Shown here in pieces: positions 32,934 to 42,417 of a DNA stretch of 64,000 bases. Every line of letters begins with the position of its first letter. The first letter of the stretch is position 1. This DNA is from UBA8106 sp964569695. GTDB lineage: Bacteria; Acidobacteriota; Vicinamibacteria; Vicinamibacterales; UBA823. The notes beneath the pieces are model-generated. The model had not been told where the DNA came from, made no database searches, and saw only the letters and a list, made by a program, of their open reading frames with translations. The translations under genes and the position numbers were made by a program. The stretch spans positions 1 to 64,000 of the forward strand of contig CAZMUA010000015.1 of the NCBI GenBank assembly GCA_964569695.1, in the 5' to 3' direction.

Positions 32934-33679
32934 ATTAACGAAGCCTCGATCTCCTTTTCCTCAACGTTGAAATTGGACCACACGTGCTGCACATCATCAT
33001 GGTCCTCAAGTAAACCCATTAATTTCAGCATCTGCTGAGCTACTTTTCCCTCAAGATTAATATAGTTCTGGGGCAGCATGGCCACTTCAGCCATTAATGT
33101 TTCAACGCCAAGCCCCTTTACGGCCTCCAGAACCCGATGAAAATCCTCTGGCGAAGTGAGCACTTCCCAATTATCTTGGTCATCCCTTACGTCATCAGCA
33201 CCCGTCTCCAAAGCAACGCCCATTAAGTCATCCTCGTCAACCTTACTCTTTTCGATCAAAATGTATCCCTGTTTAGTAAACATCCAAGCAACACTGTTCG
33301 TCTCACCAAGATTTCCACCGTGCTTGGAGAGAAGGTGTCGAATCTCACTCACCGTGCGGTTTTTATTATCTGTGAGGGTCTCCAGCATGAGCGCAGCACC
33401 ACCAGGCCCATACCCTTCATACGTTGCCTCTTCATACGAAACCCCGGGCTCCTCGCCAGTGCCACGCCTGATCGCTCTCTTAATGTTGTCAGCCGGCATA
33501 TTCGCGGCTTTGGCGTCAGCCACAACAGTACGCAGTCGGGGATTACTATCAGGATCTCCACCGCCAACTCTGGCAGCAACAGTTAATTCCTTGATGATTC
33601 TCGTGAAGACCTTTCCGCGCTTTGCGTCGGCGGCACCTTTTTTATGTTTTATAGAAGACCACTTAGAATGGCCAGACAT
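32930..33679 (-). CDS. yebC: YebC/PmpR family protein
   Basis: YebC family; members act as DNA-binding regulators or, as shown more recently, relieve ribosome stalling at proline-rich sequences. The 249-residue protein begins MSGHSKWSSIKHKKGAADAK, the canonical start, preceded by GGAG. The longer frame to 33742 is therefore rejected. Other family motifs are NMPADNIKRAIRRGTGE, YEGYGPGGAALMLETLTDN and VAWMFTKQGYI. It heads the ruv block. Its possible relevance to the long proline run of Pal in this same window is only a suggestion. Confidence 0.95.
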   Translation of the reverse strand: MSGHSKWSSIKHKKGAADAKRGKVFTRIIKELTVAARVGGGDPDSNPRLRTVVADAKAANMPADNIKRAIRRGTGEEPGVSYEEATYEGYGPGGAALMLETLTDNKNRTVSEIRHLLSKHGGNLGETNSVAWMFTKQGYILIEKSKVDEDDLMGVALETGADDVRDDQDNWEVLTSPEDFHRVLEAVKGLGVETLMAEVAMLPQNYINLEGKVAQQMLKLMGLLEDHDDVQHVWSNFNVEEKEIEASLM

Positions 33680-33798
33680 GGCAGGACTCCTCTGTAATAA
33701 TCCGCAGAAAAGTGAAGAAAGTTTAGCATAGAGGCATCCCAACCAACCAGACCTGGTTCCACATACACTAAACAGTCCATTTCGCTATCATTAAGTGA

Positions 33799-34569
33799 CT
33801 ACAAACGCTTCGCCAAAACCACCCAAACCTCGGCACTTGAATTCCACTCTGAGCCAGAATAGTCACCAAGAACTGCTTCGACGTGGAACCCAGCTCGTTC
33901 CAATCGCCTCGTAATTTGACGTATCGATAATGTCCTAAAAGTGAGCGAAAAACGGTGTGTCGTTCGATGCGAACCCTTTCGCTCTACATACTCTTGATCA
34001 AAAATCGTAAGGTGGCGAGCACGGTCTTGTCGAACCGACTCAATCAAGGTTAAATGTGAGCCGCGAGCGCGTTGCTGCCCACGCAACGCTACGTGCCGCT
34101 TGTATTCATCCCATCGAAGTAAATCCGGCACAAGGTCAACACCAAACCGGCTTCCCTTCTTAGTAACACGCGCCACCGCTGATAATGTTGCAGTCAGGTC
34201 TGCTTCACGAACAAGTGACTGGAGAATCCCATACGGCGCCATGACAAGGTCAAATTTCGCGCGTCGGCGAAAAGGGAGTAATCGAATATCGCCACGCAAC
34301 AATTTCACCCGTGACCTTACACGAGATCTGCGTAGTCGAATGTGTGCTCGGTCAAGCATGGCTTCCGAACGATCAATTGCCACAAGTGATTTAGCAACCC
34401 GAGCAACGGGAGCCGAAACTCTGCCCGTTCCGCAACCAAGTTCAAGGATTGGACCACTCACCCTGCGGGCCAACTGACACCAAAAAGCAATATCCTTACG
34501 GCCCAGAGTTTGCGCATTCTCCCAGTCGTAGAACGGCGCGTAAGCGTCCCAACCGTGCCAACCTTCCAT
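33799..34569 (-). CDS. Class I SAM-dependent methyltransferase
   Basis: About 256 residues. Motif I is PILELGCGTGRVSAPVAR, followed by SLVAIDRSEAMLDRA and FDLVMAPYGILQSL, typical of the methyltransferase-11/25 fold. The start is uncertain: the frame is open to a GTG at 34698, but the family start MEGWHGWDAYAPFYDWENAQ fits the ATG at 34569. The substrate is unknown; nothing in the sequence points to a small molecule or RNA target. It is divergent from the phosphodiesterase-like gene at 34711 and lies upstream of yebC. Confidence 0.78.
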   Translation of the reverse strand: MEGWHGWDAYAPFYDWENAQTLGRKDIAFWCQLARRVSGPILELGCGTGRVSAPVARVAKSLVAIDRSEAMLDRAHIRLRRSRVRSRVKLLRGDIRLLPFRRRAKFDLVMAPYGILQSLVREADLTATLSAVARVTKKGSRFGVDLVPDLLRWDEYKRHVALRGQQRARGSHLTLIESVRQDRARHLTIFDQEYVERKGSHRTTHRFSLTFRTLSIRQITRRLERAGFHVEAVLGDYSGSEWNSSAEVWVVLAKRL

Positions 34570-34710
34570 AGTCTGTACTCTTGTCACCTTCCTGTAGTAA
34601 GATTCGGTCCTTAAAAATGCTGCTGCCAGTTTAGCAGGCGAGCAGTTTATTATATGGTCGCAGTCTTCCTGATAAGTAACTGAATCGTCGTTAGCCACAA
34701 CCCAGTCAAA

Positions 34711-35856
34711 ATGCCTATATCGAATTATTGTTCATCCAGAAAACGACTTCACCTGCCGAAATGCATCTTTGCAATTCTTATCGTGTCTGGTTTTGGTATT
34801 AACCAACTGGGAGCGCAGACAACCCAGATCGACAATGTGATTCTCGTAACACTGGACGGCGCACGCACACAAGAAATTTTTGGCGGGCTTGACCTTGAGA
34901 TACTTCAATCTACATCGGGAAATACCCCAGTCGAATCAACGGTATCCTATCGTCGATACTGGGCTCCAACGGCCAAAGAACGGCGAGGAAAGCTCATGCC
35001 GTTTTTTTGGACTACGCTCATGCGAGACTACGGGTCTATCGCCGGAAATCGTGAACTTGGAAGCAGCGTAAAAGTCAGCAATACACAATTGTTTTCGTAC
35101 CCTGGCTACGCGGAAATCTTAACAGGCGAGTCGCACGACGACCTCATCACAAGCAACGACAACCGCCACTATCCGTTTCCCACAGTACTTGAGTTCCTTA
35201 AGGACTCTCTAGCCCTAACGAATACACAAGTCGCAACGTTTGCCTCTTGGGAAACCTTCAACTGGATTGTCTCCCAGAGAGAGGGCTCAGTTACAGTCAA
35301 TGCTGGTTTTGAGCCCTACGAGCATCCAGAGGAGGCCTTACAGGCGTTAAATCGACAACAATTTGAAACCAAAACGCCATGGGACACGGTGCGGCACGAC
35401 TTCTACACGTTTCGCTTTGGTATGGCACACCTGGCCACCTACCACCCAAAAGTGTTGTATCTGGCGCTTGGTGAAACAGACGACTGGGCACACGACAGAC
35501 GTTACGACCGCGTGCTCGATACTTTACATCGCACTGATTCCTACTTCGAAGAATTGTGGAATTTTCTACAATCACATGATCAGTACCGTGACACAACTGC
35601 AATTATCATCACCGTCGATCACGGACGGGGTAACACACCAGAAGATTGGATAGGTCATGGCAGTGATATTCCCGGTGCCGAAAACATCTGGATGGCGTTC
35701 GTTAGTCCAACCGTGGACCTACGCGGAGAGTGGCGCGACCACGAACCCATCATGCAAAACCAAGTCGCTGCGACCCTGACCCGTTTCCTCGGACTTGATT
35801 TTCATACGCTGACTCCAACTGCAGGTGTTCCAATCGCGAGACTATTTCAACGCTAA
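34711..35856 (+). CDS. Exported alkaline-phosphatase-superfamily hydrolase
   Basis: 381 residues with an N-terminal signal peptide (hydrophobic KCIFAILIVSGFGINQLGA, cleavage near GAQ). The mature part starts IDNVILVTLDGARTQEIFGG, where the aspartate binds metal and the threonine is the likely nucleophile of the alkaline phosphatase/phosphodiesterase superfamily. Further metal ligands are in LGETDDWAHDRRYD, ITVDHGRGNTPEDWIGHG and the final histidine of that segment. Its substrate may be a phosphate mono- or diester or a sulfate; the sequence does not decide. It is followed convergently by an esterase-like gene. Confidence 0.82.
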   Translation: MPISNYCSSRKRLHLPKCIFAILIVSGFGINQLGAQTTQIDNVILVTLDGARTQEIFGGLDLEILQSTSGNTPVESTVSYRRYWAPTAKERRGKLMPFFWTTLMRDYGSIAGNRELGSSVKVSNTQLFSYPGYAEILTGESHDDLITSNDNRHYPFPTVLEFLKDSLALTNTQVATFASWETFNWIVSQREGSVTVNAGFEPYEHPEEALQALNRQQFETKTPWDTVRHDFYTFRFGMAHLATYHPKVLYLALGETDDWAHDRRYDRVLDTLHRTDSYFEELWNFLQSHDQYRDTTAIIITVDHGRGNTPEDWIGHGSDIPGAENIWMAFVSPTVDLRGEWRDHEPIMQNQVAATLTRFLGLDFHTLTPTAGVPIARLFQR

Positions 35857-35871
35857 ACGTTTATCTCAGGA

Positions 35872-36807
35872 TTATCTGCGACTCCGTAGCCACGAACGAG
35901 CTCGGAGCAACCATTCACCGAGCGCAAACGAATGATCAAGATGATCTGGGGCTGAATTACCAGCAAAGCCGTCAAGATAAAATCCATTTTGCTGTACCTT
36001 ACTCAACTGCTGCATTCCATGCGGACCTTCGACAAGTACCGCTGTGCGGCTCAAGTCAAGTTGCCCCAAGAGATAGTCGGCCGTCTCGGTCGTACTGGCA
36101 TAGGTGCCAGGAAAAACTTCAGAATGAGTCACCCACATACGTTTTTGTCCTGAGGCAGCATCTCGAGCAAATCGCACGAACACGTCGAGATCTTCAGGAA
36201 TAACTTTAGGTGCCACTTCACCTAGACGAGGCGGCGATGAACCGTCCACGTAGGAAGCGTGAAGTCCATCTGCCAACAGGATTCCGTCAACTCGGTCGTA
36301 ATGTTCAGGATTCCTAAGAATCGCTCGTGTAGCTCCATAACCCGCACTAAAAGAACTAAGGAGAATTCTGCCGCCTCTAGAATACCCATCCGTGATCCAA
36401 GCTAGAGCTTGATTAACTTCCTTAATCATTGTGGTAAAAACTTTGGGGTTCTCAAAAACATCGTTGTAAACGCGTGATCCAGAACCCAACTGCACTGAGA
36501 CAAGTACAGCTTCCGGTATCAAGGTTGACACATAATGCTCACCTAGCCAGAAAGCGCCATGGAATTGCACCACGATCGGGACAAGTTCAGAGCCGCCAAA
36601 ATTTCCAGGTACAAAGAGCGTACCGACCGTCAAGGCTTCTCGGTTCCCATCTGCCACAGGGGGATCAATGCGAAGGTGCGGCCGTGTACTCTCTACCATT
36701 GGAGATGGGTTCTGGCTAAGAGATTGCGCAGATGCAGAAAGCAGTGCGAACTCAATATGCGACATTACCAAGAAAATAGTGCACAACAATCTGAACAGGG
36801 CTCTCAC
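35872..36807 (-). CDS. Exported alpha/beta-hydrolase-like protein
   Basis: 311 residues with a signal peptide (LLCTIFLVMSHIEFALLSASAQ). The body looks like an alpha/beta hydrolase: VPIVVQFHGAFWLGE (oxyanion strand), ILLSSFSAGYGATRAIL with a G-like nucleophile elbow S-x-S-x-G (SFSAG), DRVDGILLADGLHASY, and a late histidine in VEGPHGMQQLSKVQ. These would give a Ser-Asp-His triad. Substrate unknown. It is convergent with the phosphodiesterase-like gene and divergent from the DAAO-like gene. Confidence 0.7.
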   Translation of the reverse strand: MRALFRLLCTIFLVMSHIEFALLSASAQSLSQNPSPMVESTRPHLRIDPPVADGNREALTVGTLFVPGNFGGSELVPIVVQFHGAFWLGEHYVSTLIPEAVLVSVQLGSGSRVYNDVFENPKVFTTMIKEVNQALAWITDGYSRGGRILLSSFSAGYGATRAILRNPEHYDRVDGILLADGLHASYVDGSSPPRLGEVAPKVIPEDLDVFVRFARDAASGQKRMWVTHSEVFPGTYASTTETADYLLGQLDLSRTAVLVEGPHGMQQLSKVQQNGFYLDGFAGNSAPDHLDHSFALGEWLLRARSWLRSRR

Positions 36808-36925
36808 TTGACCTCGTCACTCCTTCCGATCACAATGCTCATCGAGCTTGTCGATATTAGCTGAACATTGCGCTGAGTTGCTCCACTCCAGTTATCGTTG
36901 TAAAGACTAAAACAAAGGAAACACG

Positions 36926-38062
36926 ATGAGCGTATCACTCAATAGACGGATGTGGTTGAAAACGGCCGGTATCGCTGCGATCGGCGCGGGTCTCGCTTCA
37001 CGCTGTTCATCACAGTTCGGGGCTAACGGCACTACTAAGAACGATTCCGGCTTGGCGAAGGTGAAGGTTTCATCCGACCGAATTATTCGCACAACGATCG
37101 GACTTCGCCCAGTGCGACAATCAGGTTTTGTGCTGAAGTCAGAAACAGTTGGAGAGAAGACCGTTATTCACAACTATGGACACGGTGGAAGCGGCATGTC
37201 CTTATCGTGGGGCACGGCGCACCTAGCAGTGGAAGAAGCGCGGCGTACCGGTCAAAAGAAGTACGCTGTTCTTGGAGCAGGCGTCGTCGGGCTTTCGACG
37301 GCTAGACTGTTGCAACGACAAGGATACGAGGTAACGATTTACGCGAAGGATCTGCCACCTCGTACGACATCCAACATGTCCGCTGCATGGTTCGGACCAA
37401 CGGGTTCTTCACAACGTGATCATACGACTCCAGAATTTGCCGATCTTGTCGTTAAAGCCTCCCGTTTGTCTTACCAGTATTTCCAGGAATACTTGGGACA
37501 GGATTATGGTGTGCACTGGACACCAGCTTATGCTGTGTCAGACGAACCGCCGAATCCGGAAGCGCAGCAAACAAGTCTGAGCCAGCGAATCGCCGATCTC
37601 TATCCAGAGAGCACACAACTCGAACCTCAACAGCATCCGTTTCCAAGGGCTTATGTTCGAAGACGTTGGACGATGCAGTTCGAGCCAGCAGTGTATCTAA
37701 ATGCGCTCATGCGAGACTATAGGCTCGCGGGAGGACAGGTAATAGTCACTGAGTTCGAAAACATAGACCAAATTCTTACACTGGACGAACCGGTCATTGT
37801 GAATTGCACGGGCCTAGGCTCTAAAAACTTGTTCGGAGATGAAGAACTGCAGCCGGCCAAAGGGCAACTCACTCTGTTGTTACCGCAACCAGAAATCAAC
37901 TATATGGTCATGCTAGGAGGTCCACTGTATATGCTGCCTCGCTCAGATGGCATTGTATTGGGAGGCAGTCGTGAAGTAGGCGAATGGTCACTCGAGCCGA
38001 ATCCAGCCGTAACGGAACGCGCCATCAATAGCTTTACCGAGTTTTTTGCTGGTATGGCCTAA
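36926..38062 (+). CDS. Tat-exported, circularly permuted D-amino-acid-oxidase-like FAD oxidoreductase
   Basis: 378 residues. The N-terminus has a twin-arginine signal (NRRMWLKTAGIAAIGAG) and a following cysteine (SRC) that could be lipidated. The domain order is unusual. Normal D-amino-acid oxidases start with the FAD Rossmann motif and end with GLRPxR and NYGHGGSG. Here GLRPVRQSGFVL (59-70) and VIHNYGHGGSGMSLSWG (80-96) come first, the Rossmann motif YAVLGAGVVGLSTARLL (113-129) comes next, and the protein ends shortly after LGGSREVGEWSLEPNP, where the missing part would have followed. All pieces of the fold are present, only permuted. Start ATG with AAAGGA upstream. Periplasmic oxidation of a D-amino acid or related amine is inferred. 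Confidence 0.83.
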   Translation: MSVSLNRRMWLKTAGIAAIGAGLASRCSSQFGANGTTKNDSGLAKVKVSSDRIIRTTIGLRPVRQSGFVLKSETVGEKTVIHNYGHGGSGMSLSWGTAHLAVEEARRTGQKKYAVLGAGVVGLSTARLLQRQGYEVTIYAKDLPPRTTSNMSAAWFGPTGSSQRDHTTPEFADLVVKASRLSYQYFQEYLGQDYGVHWTPAYAVSDEPPNPEAQQTSLSQRIADLYPESTQLEPQQHPFPRAYVRRRWTMQFEPAVYLNALMRDYRLAGGQVIVTEFENIDQILTLDEPVIVNCTGLGSKNLFGDEELQPAKGQLTLLLPQPEINYMVMLGGPLYMLPRSDGIVLGGSREVGEWSLEPNPAVTERAINSFTEFFAGMA

Positions 38063-38134
38063 CGTAATCAGCTAGCTCTATTCTTGAACTGATTCTGCCG
38101 TATCGTAATTTGATGGGGTTCGTCGAAATGTGAT

Positions 38135-38155
38135 CGGGGCACTTCGTTCGCCCCG
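38135..38155. terminator. GC-rich hairpin between convergent genes
   Basis: Arms CGGGGC and GCCCCG enclose a nine-base loop, midway between the DAAO-like gene and the convergent DGQHR gene. There is no long T-run on either side (TTAAGACATTTT on the plus strand), so it is a moderate candidate terminator for both. Confidence 0.5.
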
Positions 38156-38165
38156 TTAAGACATT

Positions 38166-39299
38166 TTACATGTCGGTACCTTCCGGATACTGCAGTGCTA
38201 AACGCAACTCGGTTGCCAATGATTCTACTGTCGTATGGGAATGCTTCCAGGGGCCGTCGGTCTCAAATCGCACATCACCGATCCTTAGTCCCCAAGGAGC
38301 AATAACGCGCCCAATCGCTCGAAAGTCAGTTCTATCAGCATGCTCCTGGTCTAGCCGGCTAATAACGGAGGGCACAACACGAATGAAACCACGAAGAGCA
38401 GTAACGGACTTGATGCTATACTTCCGGCCATTCCAAGCCGCGCCGAAAACTTGAGCAACCCGCCTAAAGTAATTAAGAAAGAAACGCCTTGCATCGTTAC
38501 GGAAGGCCGCTGACTTGCGTGGTCCTCCAAAAGAATCTTCTGCTAAAAGTCTTTTAATCTCCTTCGCCAACGGCGCCTGCGCAACTCGCCCCTTACCAAC
38601 ACCAAGCAACTTAATATCACCGCATAATGGTGAATCCGCTTGGTCACTCAAAGTGCGAACAATGTCGTGGGCTACTGCTAAATTCTCATCTCGATAAAGC
38701 TGCCGACCTGATAACGACACTAAGTGGGAAGGGTTAAGTCGCGTATGCTTGGCATTAATCGTAACGAACATCTGCACAATATGATCTTCAGGCAACCGAT
38801 CGAAAATCACAGCAGGTACGGTAAATTTTTCATCGCCAAATTGACCAATGTCGGCATGCATAGCCAACAGACGATGCTGGCCATCGATAGCACGCAGCGC
38901 GCCTTCACGCTCTGGTACTTTAAGGGTACCCATATTTGATGATTGTTCGATCGGTTCAAAACTGAGAATTTCGTCAGAGGAGATAATCACTGCTCCAGGA
39001 ATCGACGGAAGGTCCCGAGCTTCGCGACACTGAACGTAATAACCAACCAGCTCATCAATCTTTCGTTTAATAATTTGACGCTGATAGGCTTTCTCGTTTG
39101 AAGCGATCCTCCGTTCGAGTAAATCCCAATTAACCTTAGATCCACTTCGACGTTTCACGCCGCGGAGCGGTGATTGGCGCTGCTTGCTGTAACTTAACAC
39201 TTCGAATCGTACCAGCTTATCGATGTCACTGGCAGTCAGTGAGGCCTGATAGAACTGCACTCCAAACTGCTGCATCCGGATAGCGTCAACGTTAATCAT
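38166..39299 (-). CDS. DGQHR-domain protein (DndB-like), orphan
   Basis: 377 residues with the signature DGQHR at 139-143 (LRAIDGQHRLLAM), followed by VPAVIFDRLPEDHIVQMFVTINAKH, the N-A/S-x-x-x-x-L segment of this family. DGQHR proteins include DndB, the regulator of DNA phosphorothioation, and DbpB-like proteins linked to genome defence. A ParB-like fold is inferred for them. Here no dnd, ssp or other modification genes are adjacent: neighbours are an oxidase and an exported hydrolase. The central region is rich in basic residues (RQIIKRKIDEL), consistent with nucleic-acid binding. Family firm, function not known. Confidence 0.8.
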   Translation of the reverse strand: MINVDAIRMQQFGVQFYQASLTASDIDKLVRFEVLSYSKQRQSPLRGVKRRSGSKVNWDLLERRIASNEKAYQRQIIKRKIDELVGYYVQCREARDLPSIPGAVIISSDEILSFEPIEQSSNMGTLKVPEREGALRAIDGQHRLLAMHADIGQFGDEKFTVPAVIFDRLPEDHIVQMFVTINAKHTRLNPSHLVSLSGRQLYRDENLAVAHDIVRTLSDQADSPLCGDIKLLGVGKGRVAQAPLAKEIKRLLAEDSFGGPRKSAAFRNDARRFFLNYFRRVAQVFGAAWNGRKYSIKSVTALRGFIRVVPSVISRLDQEHADRTDFRAIGRVIAPWGLRIGDVRFETDGPWKHSHTTVESLATELRLALQYPEGTDM

Positions 39300-39369
39300 G
39301 GTCCGCCCAGCTCCTTCAAATGTGACCTGAGAGTCCCTAACCCGCTAGCTTTCAAATGGGTCTGCCAGC

Positions 39370-39399
39370 TTGAGAATATAGCCTAAAGAGTTGTATAAT
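39370..39399 (+). promoter_or_regulatory. Sigma-70-type promoter for the WD40/CehA-like gene
   Basis: TTGAGA (-35) and TATAAT (-10, perfect consensus) are separated by 18 bases, about 60 bases before the start of the gene at 39460. No other good promoter is visible between the divergent genes. Confidence 0.6.
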
Positions 39400-39459
39400 A
39401 ACGGTTTATTAGACACGATCCAATAAATTTTTGTGCATTTAACTTAAGGATTTTGACGA

Positions 39460-42081
39460 ATGCCCTCCTTTTGCACTCCTTCTCGGCAGGCTACTCAAAA
39501 TTTACTGAACCCTTTCAGAGGCCTTAGCGGTCAAGTCAGAACTTGCGGAATAGGTTTGCTTCTGGCCAGTATCACGTGCTTGGCCGGTCCACCACTTACC
39601 TGGGCACAACCTTCGCCTCGACCGTATCAAGCAGCTAAGCATGGCGGCAACTACATGCATAATTTCTATTTACCGCCGGCGCCCAGTTCCACCCCGTGGG
39701 CACCAAGTTGGTCACCGGATGGGCATGCGATCGCGGTGGGCATGAGCGGTTCGATCTGGACCGTAGACCCAGTAACTGGTATCGCAAATGAACTGACCCA
39801 CGGCAAGAAGTATCACTCCTCCCCTGACTGGTCGCCTGACGGTGCATGGATCATCTATACGGCAGACGATGGCGGCACCACTATTCAACTTGAGATTCTT
39901 AACGTCACAACAGGTGAAAGTCGTGCGTTAACTGATGATGCGTTTATCTACACTGACCCAACGTTCTCCCCGGACGGCACACAGATTGCTTACGTCTCGA
40001 CCAAACCGAACGGTTATTTCAATGTCTATACTCGACCTATTCTCAATGGAGAGTGGTCAGGGGAAGATGTGGCAGTTACCGGTGATCATTCTTTTGGTCG
40101 TAGCCGATTGTACTTCGGTGAATGGGACATGCATCTGATGCCAACCTGGATGCCAGATGGAAAGGAGCTGCTCTTAGTATCAAACCGTAACGTGCCGCTT
40201 GGTTCTGGCAACATTCTAAGAGTTCCAGCTATGGCAACTGGCATTATGGAAGCCCAGACAGTACTCGCTGAACAAACACTTTACAGATCCCACCCTGATG
40301 TCTCACTTGACGGTAAACGATTTATCTATTCATCCACTCGTGGTTCCGCAGACCAATTTTCGAATCTTTACGTGCAACCCACCGCTGGCGGAGAGCCTTA
40401 CAAGATGACCTTCTTCGCTCATGATGCATTTAATCCGACATGGTCACCGGATGGAGAGTGGATCGCCTATATCTCGAATGCCGACGGTTTGCCGCAGCTC
40501 GCCTTACTGGAGACCTATGGCGGCGCCCAACGGACAGTTGCCATAACTGAACGACATTGGAAACAGCCCATGGGTTTCTTGTCAGTGCAAACACGAGATG
40601 GTCTTCAAAACATTGTAACCGGGTCACGCATTCATCTCACAGCATCGGACGGCAAGTTTTACGCACCCCACGATGCGTATGCTCGAATTTCAGGTGCAGG
40701 CGACCACATCTTTCACTCGCGTGGCCAATTCACTGTCACGCTTCCAGTAGGTCAGGTCAACCTAACGGTTGTGAAAGGGTTCGAATACCAACCACTACAG
40801 TTGGAAACCACGATCGAAGCCGGTGAAGTTACGTCAGTCACCGCTAATCTTGAACGGCTGACCGACATGGCAGTCAAAGGCTGGTACAGCGGTTCCACCC
40901 ACGTGCATATGAACTACGCTGGTAACCTGCATAATTCGCTTGAGAACCTCATGATGATGTCAGCCGCTGAGGATCAAGATATCGTCAATGAGCAAATCGC
41001 CAATAAAGACAATCGTATCCTGGATTATCAAGTGTTCCAGAAAGGGGGAGGGCCACACCCGATATCTACCCCCGACATGGTGATGGTCATCGGACAGGAA
41101 TACCGACCACCATTTTATGGACATGTGTTTATGTTCGGGCTCGAAGACCACCTCATTTCTCCTTTTTTTACTGGATATGAGGGAACGGGTATCGAAAGTC
41201 TTTATCCGAGCAACACCGATATGTTTCGTAAAGCTCGCGCACAAGGAGCAACCGTTGGTTATGTGCACGCATTTTTCGGTAGCACTGACCCACTCGAAGG
41301 TGCGCTCGGTGGAGCGAAGGGTTTTATGGTCGATGCGGCTCTTGGAACAACGGATGCAGTCGAATGGTCTGGGGCTGGGCAAGCCGGCTTCTACCCGGTC
41401 TACGCCGCCTGGAATAATGGTCTCCGGGTAACTGCGGTGGGTGGTGAGGACTCTATTAGCAACTTGCATGCAAGCAAGCTCGTGGGGTCTGCAAGGACTT
41501 ACATTTACACTGGCGAGCGCGGACTTACCATGGATGCCTGGTTTAATGGTCTGAGGGCAGGCCGCGCGTTCGTCTCGACAGGGCCATTACTCGATGTAAC
41601 AGTTAATGGAGTAATGCCCGGTGACGAAGTTCAACTCCCCGCAGGTGGTGACACAGTTGAAATTCGCGTTCGCGTTCAGTCGATCAATCCGCTCGAAACA
41701 TTACGGCTTGTGTGGAATGGCGACATCATTGAAGAAGTCCCTCTGGATGAAAGTCGCTCTAATTTTTCATTTACACGCTCGGTACCAGTGACTAAGAGTG
41801 GATGGTTTCATGTGAGAGTAGCCGGCAATCCTCGTGATCGCTACCCGCTCGACACTGGTTTTGCGCAGGCCTTCACAAATCCAGTTTGGGTAATCGTCGA
41901 CGACCAACCAGTGCGTTCAAGACCTGCCGCCAATTATGGAATACGCTGGATCGACAAGTTACATCAAATGGCCGAAGAATGGCCTGGGTGGCGGTCGCAG
42001 CAAGAACGCGATCACGTATTTTCACAATTTGATGAAGCACGAAAGATTTATGAAAGGTTCGCAGAAGAAGCTAAACAGTAA
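39460..42081 (+). CDS. Exported TolB-like beta-propeller fused to CehA/McbA-type PHP metallohydrolase
   Basis: 873 residues with a signal peptide ending near TWAQ. The N-terminal half carries PD40/WD40-like propeller repeats, each with a W-SPDG motif: APSWSPDGHAIAVGM, SSPDWSPDGAWIIYTA, DPTFSPDGTQIAYVS and NPTWSPDGEWIAYIS. A carboxypeptidase-like beta domain follows (YEPL-type segment FEYQPLQLETTIEAGEV). The C-terminal half has STHVHMNYAGNLHNSLENLM and related histidines of the CehA/McbA family in the PHP superfamily, and AVGGEDSISNLH. CehA and McbA hydrolyse carbaryl and similar esters, but the natural substrate here is unknown. AAGGA precedes the ATG. Confidence 0.83.
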   Translation: MPSFCTPSRQATQNLLNPFRGLSGQVRTCGIGLLLASITCLAGPPLTWAQPSPRPYQAAKHGGNYMHNFYLPPAPSSTPWAPSWSPDGHAIAVGMSGSIWTVDPVTGIANELTHGKKYHSSPDWSPDGAWIIYTADDGGTTIQLEILNVTTGESRALTDDAFIYTDPTFSPDGTQIAYVSTKPNGYFNVYTRPILNGEWSGEDVAVTGDHSFGRSRLYFGEWDMHLMPTWMPDGKELLLVSNRNVPLGSGNILRVPAMATGIMEAQTVLAEQTLYRSHPDVSLDGKRFIYSSTRGSADQFSNLYVQPTAGGEPYKMTFFAHDAFNPTWSPDGEWIAYISNADGLPQLALLETYGGAQRTVAITERHWKQPMGFLSVQTRDGLQNIVTGSRIHLTASDGKFYAPHDAYARISGAGDHIFHSRGQFTVTLPVGQVNLTVVKGFEYQPLQLETTIEAGEVTSVTANLERLTDMAVKGWYSGSTHVHMNYAGNLHNSLENLMMMSAAEDQDIVNEQIANKDNRILDYQVFQKGGGPHPISTPDMVMVIGQEYRPPFYGHVFMFGLEDHLISPFFTGYEGTGIESLYPSNTDMFRKARAQGATVGYVHAFFGSTDPLEGALGGAKGFMVDAALGTTDAVEWSGAGQAGFYPVYAAWNNGLRVTAVGGEDSISNLHASKLVGSARTYIYTGERGLTMDAWFNGLRAGRAFVSTGPLLDVTVNGVMPGDEVQLPAGGDTVEIRVRVQSINPLETLRLVWNGDIIEEVPLDESRSNFSFTRSVPVTKSGWFHVRVAGNPRDRYPLDTGFAQAFTNPVWVIVDDQPVRSRPAANYGIRWIDKLHQMAEEWPGWRSQQERDHVFSQFDEARKIYERFAEEAKQ

Positions 42082-42417
42082 CACGCCACAAGCAACAGGC
42101 TTAGCATCGCAACAGAAGATCAACATAGGCTCCTTGCAACCTCCTGTTATTGAAACGTTTTAATCGATTTGGTAACCTAAGAGTGCATCGTAGTAGTTAG
42201 TCGCCCACGTTACATTTCATCAAGTTCGACTTGGCTGCAGGATCGCGATCGGAGCGATTTCGCAGAAAGATATTGCAAGACTTATTGGCTGAAACTGATT
42301 CTTCAGTCAATGGTTGAATGTCTGCCACAAAGATCTTGAATGGAAAAGGGCGATGCGAAGAATTATCTGATTAAATTGCTGGATTGTCTCATATGTAGAT
42401 AGTCGAAAAGGGGGCCT
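42082..42417. other. Intergenic region without a recognised gene
   Basis: About 336 bases between the hydrolase and a small basic ORF. I read all six frames and saw no credible coding frame, tRNA or repeat. The end contains GGGGG close to the next ATG, a strong ribosome-binding site. No clear terminator follows the hydrolase stop. Confidence 0.4.

Noticed and set aside
36926..38062. DAAO-like gene as a C-terminally truncated pseudogene
   Set aside because: The apparently missing C-terminal elements are present at the N-terminus, so the gene is permuted rather than broken.
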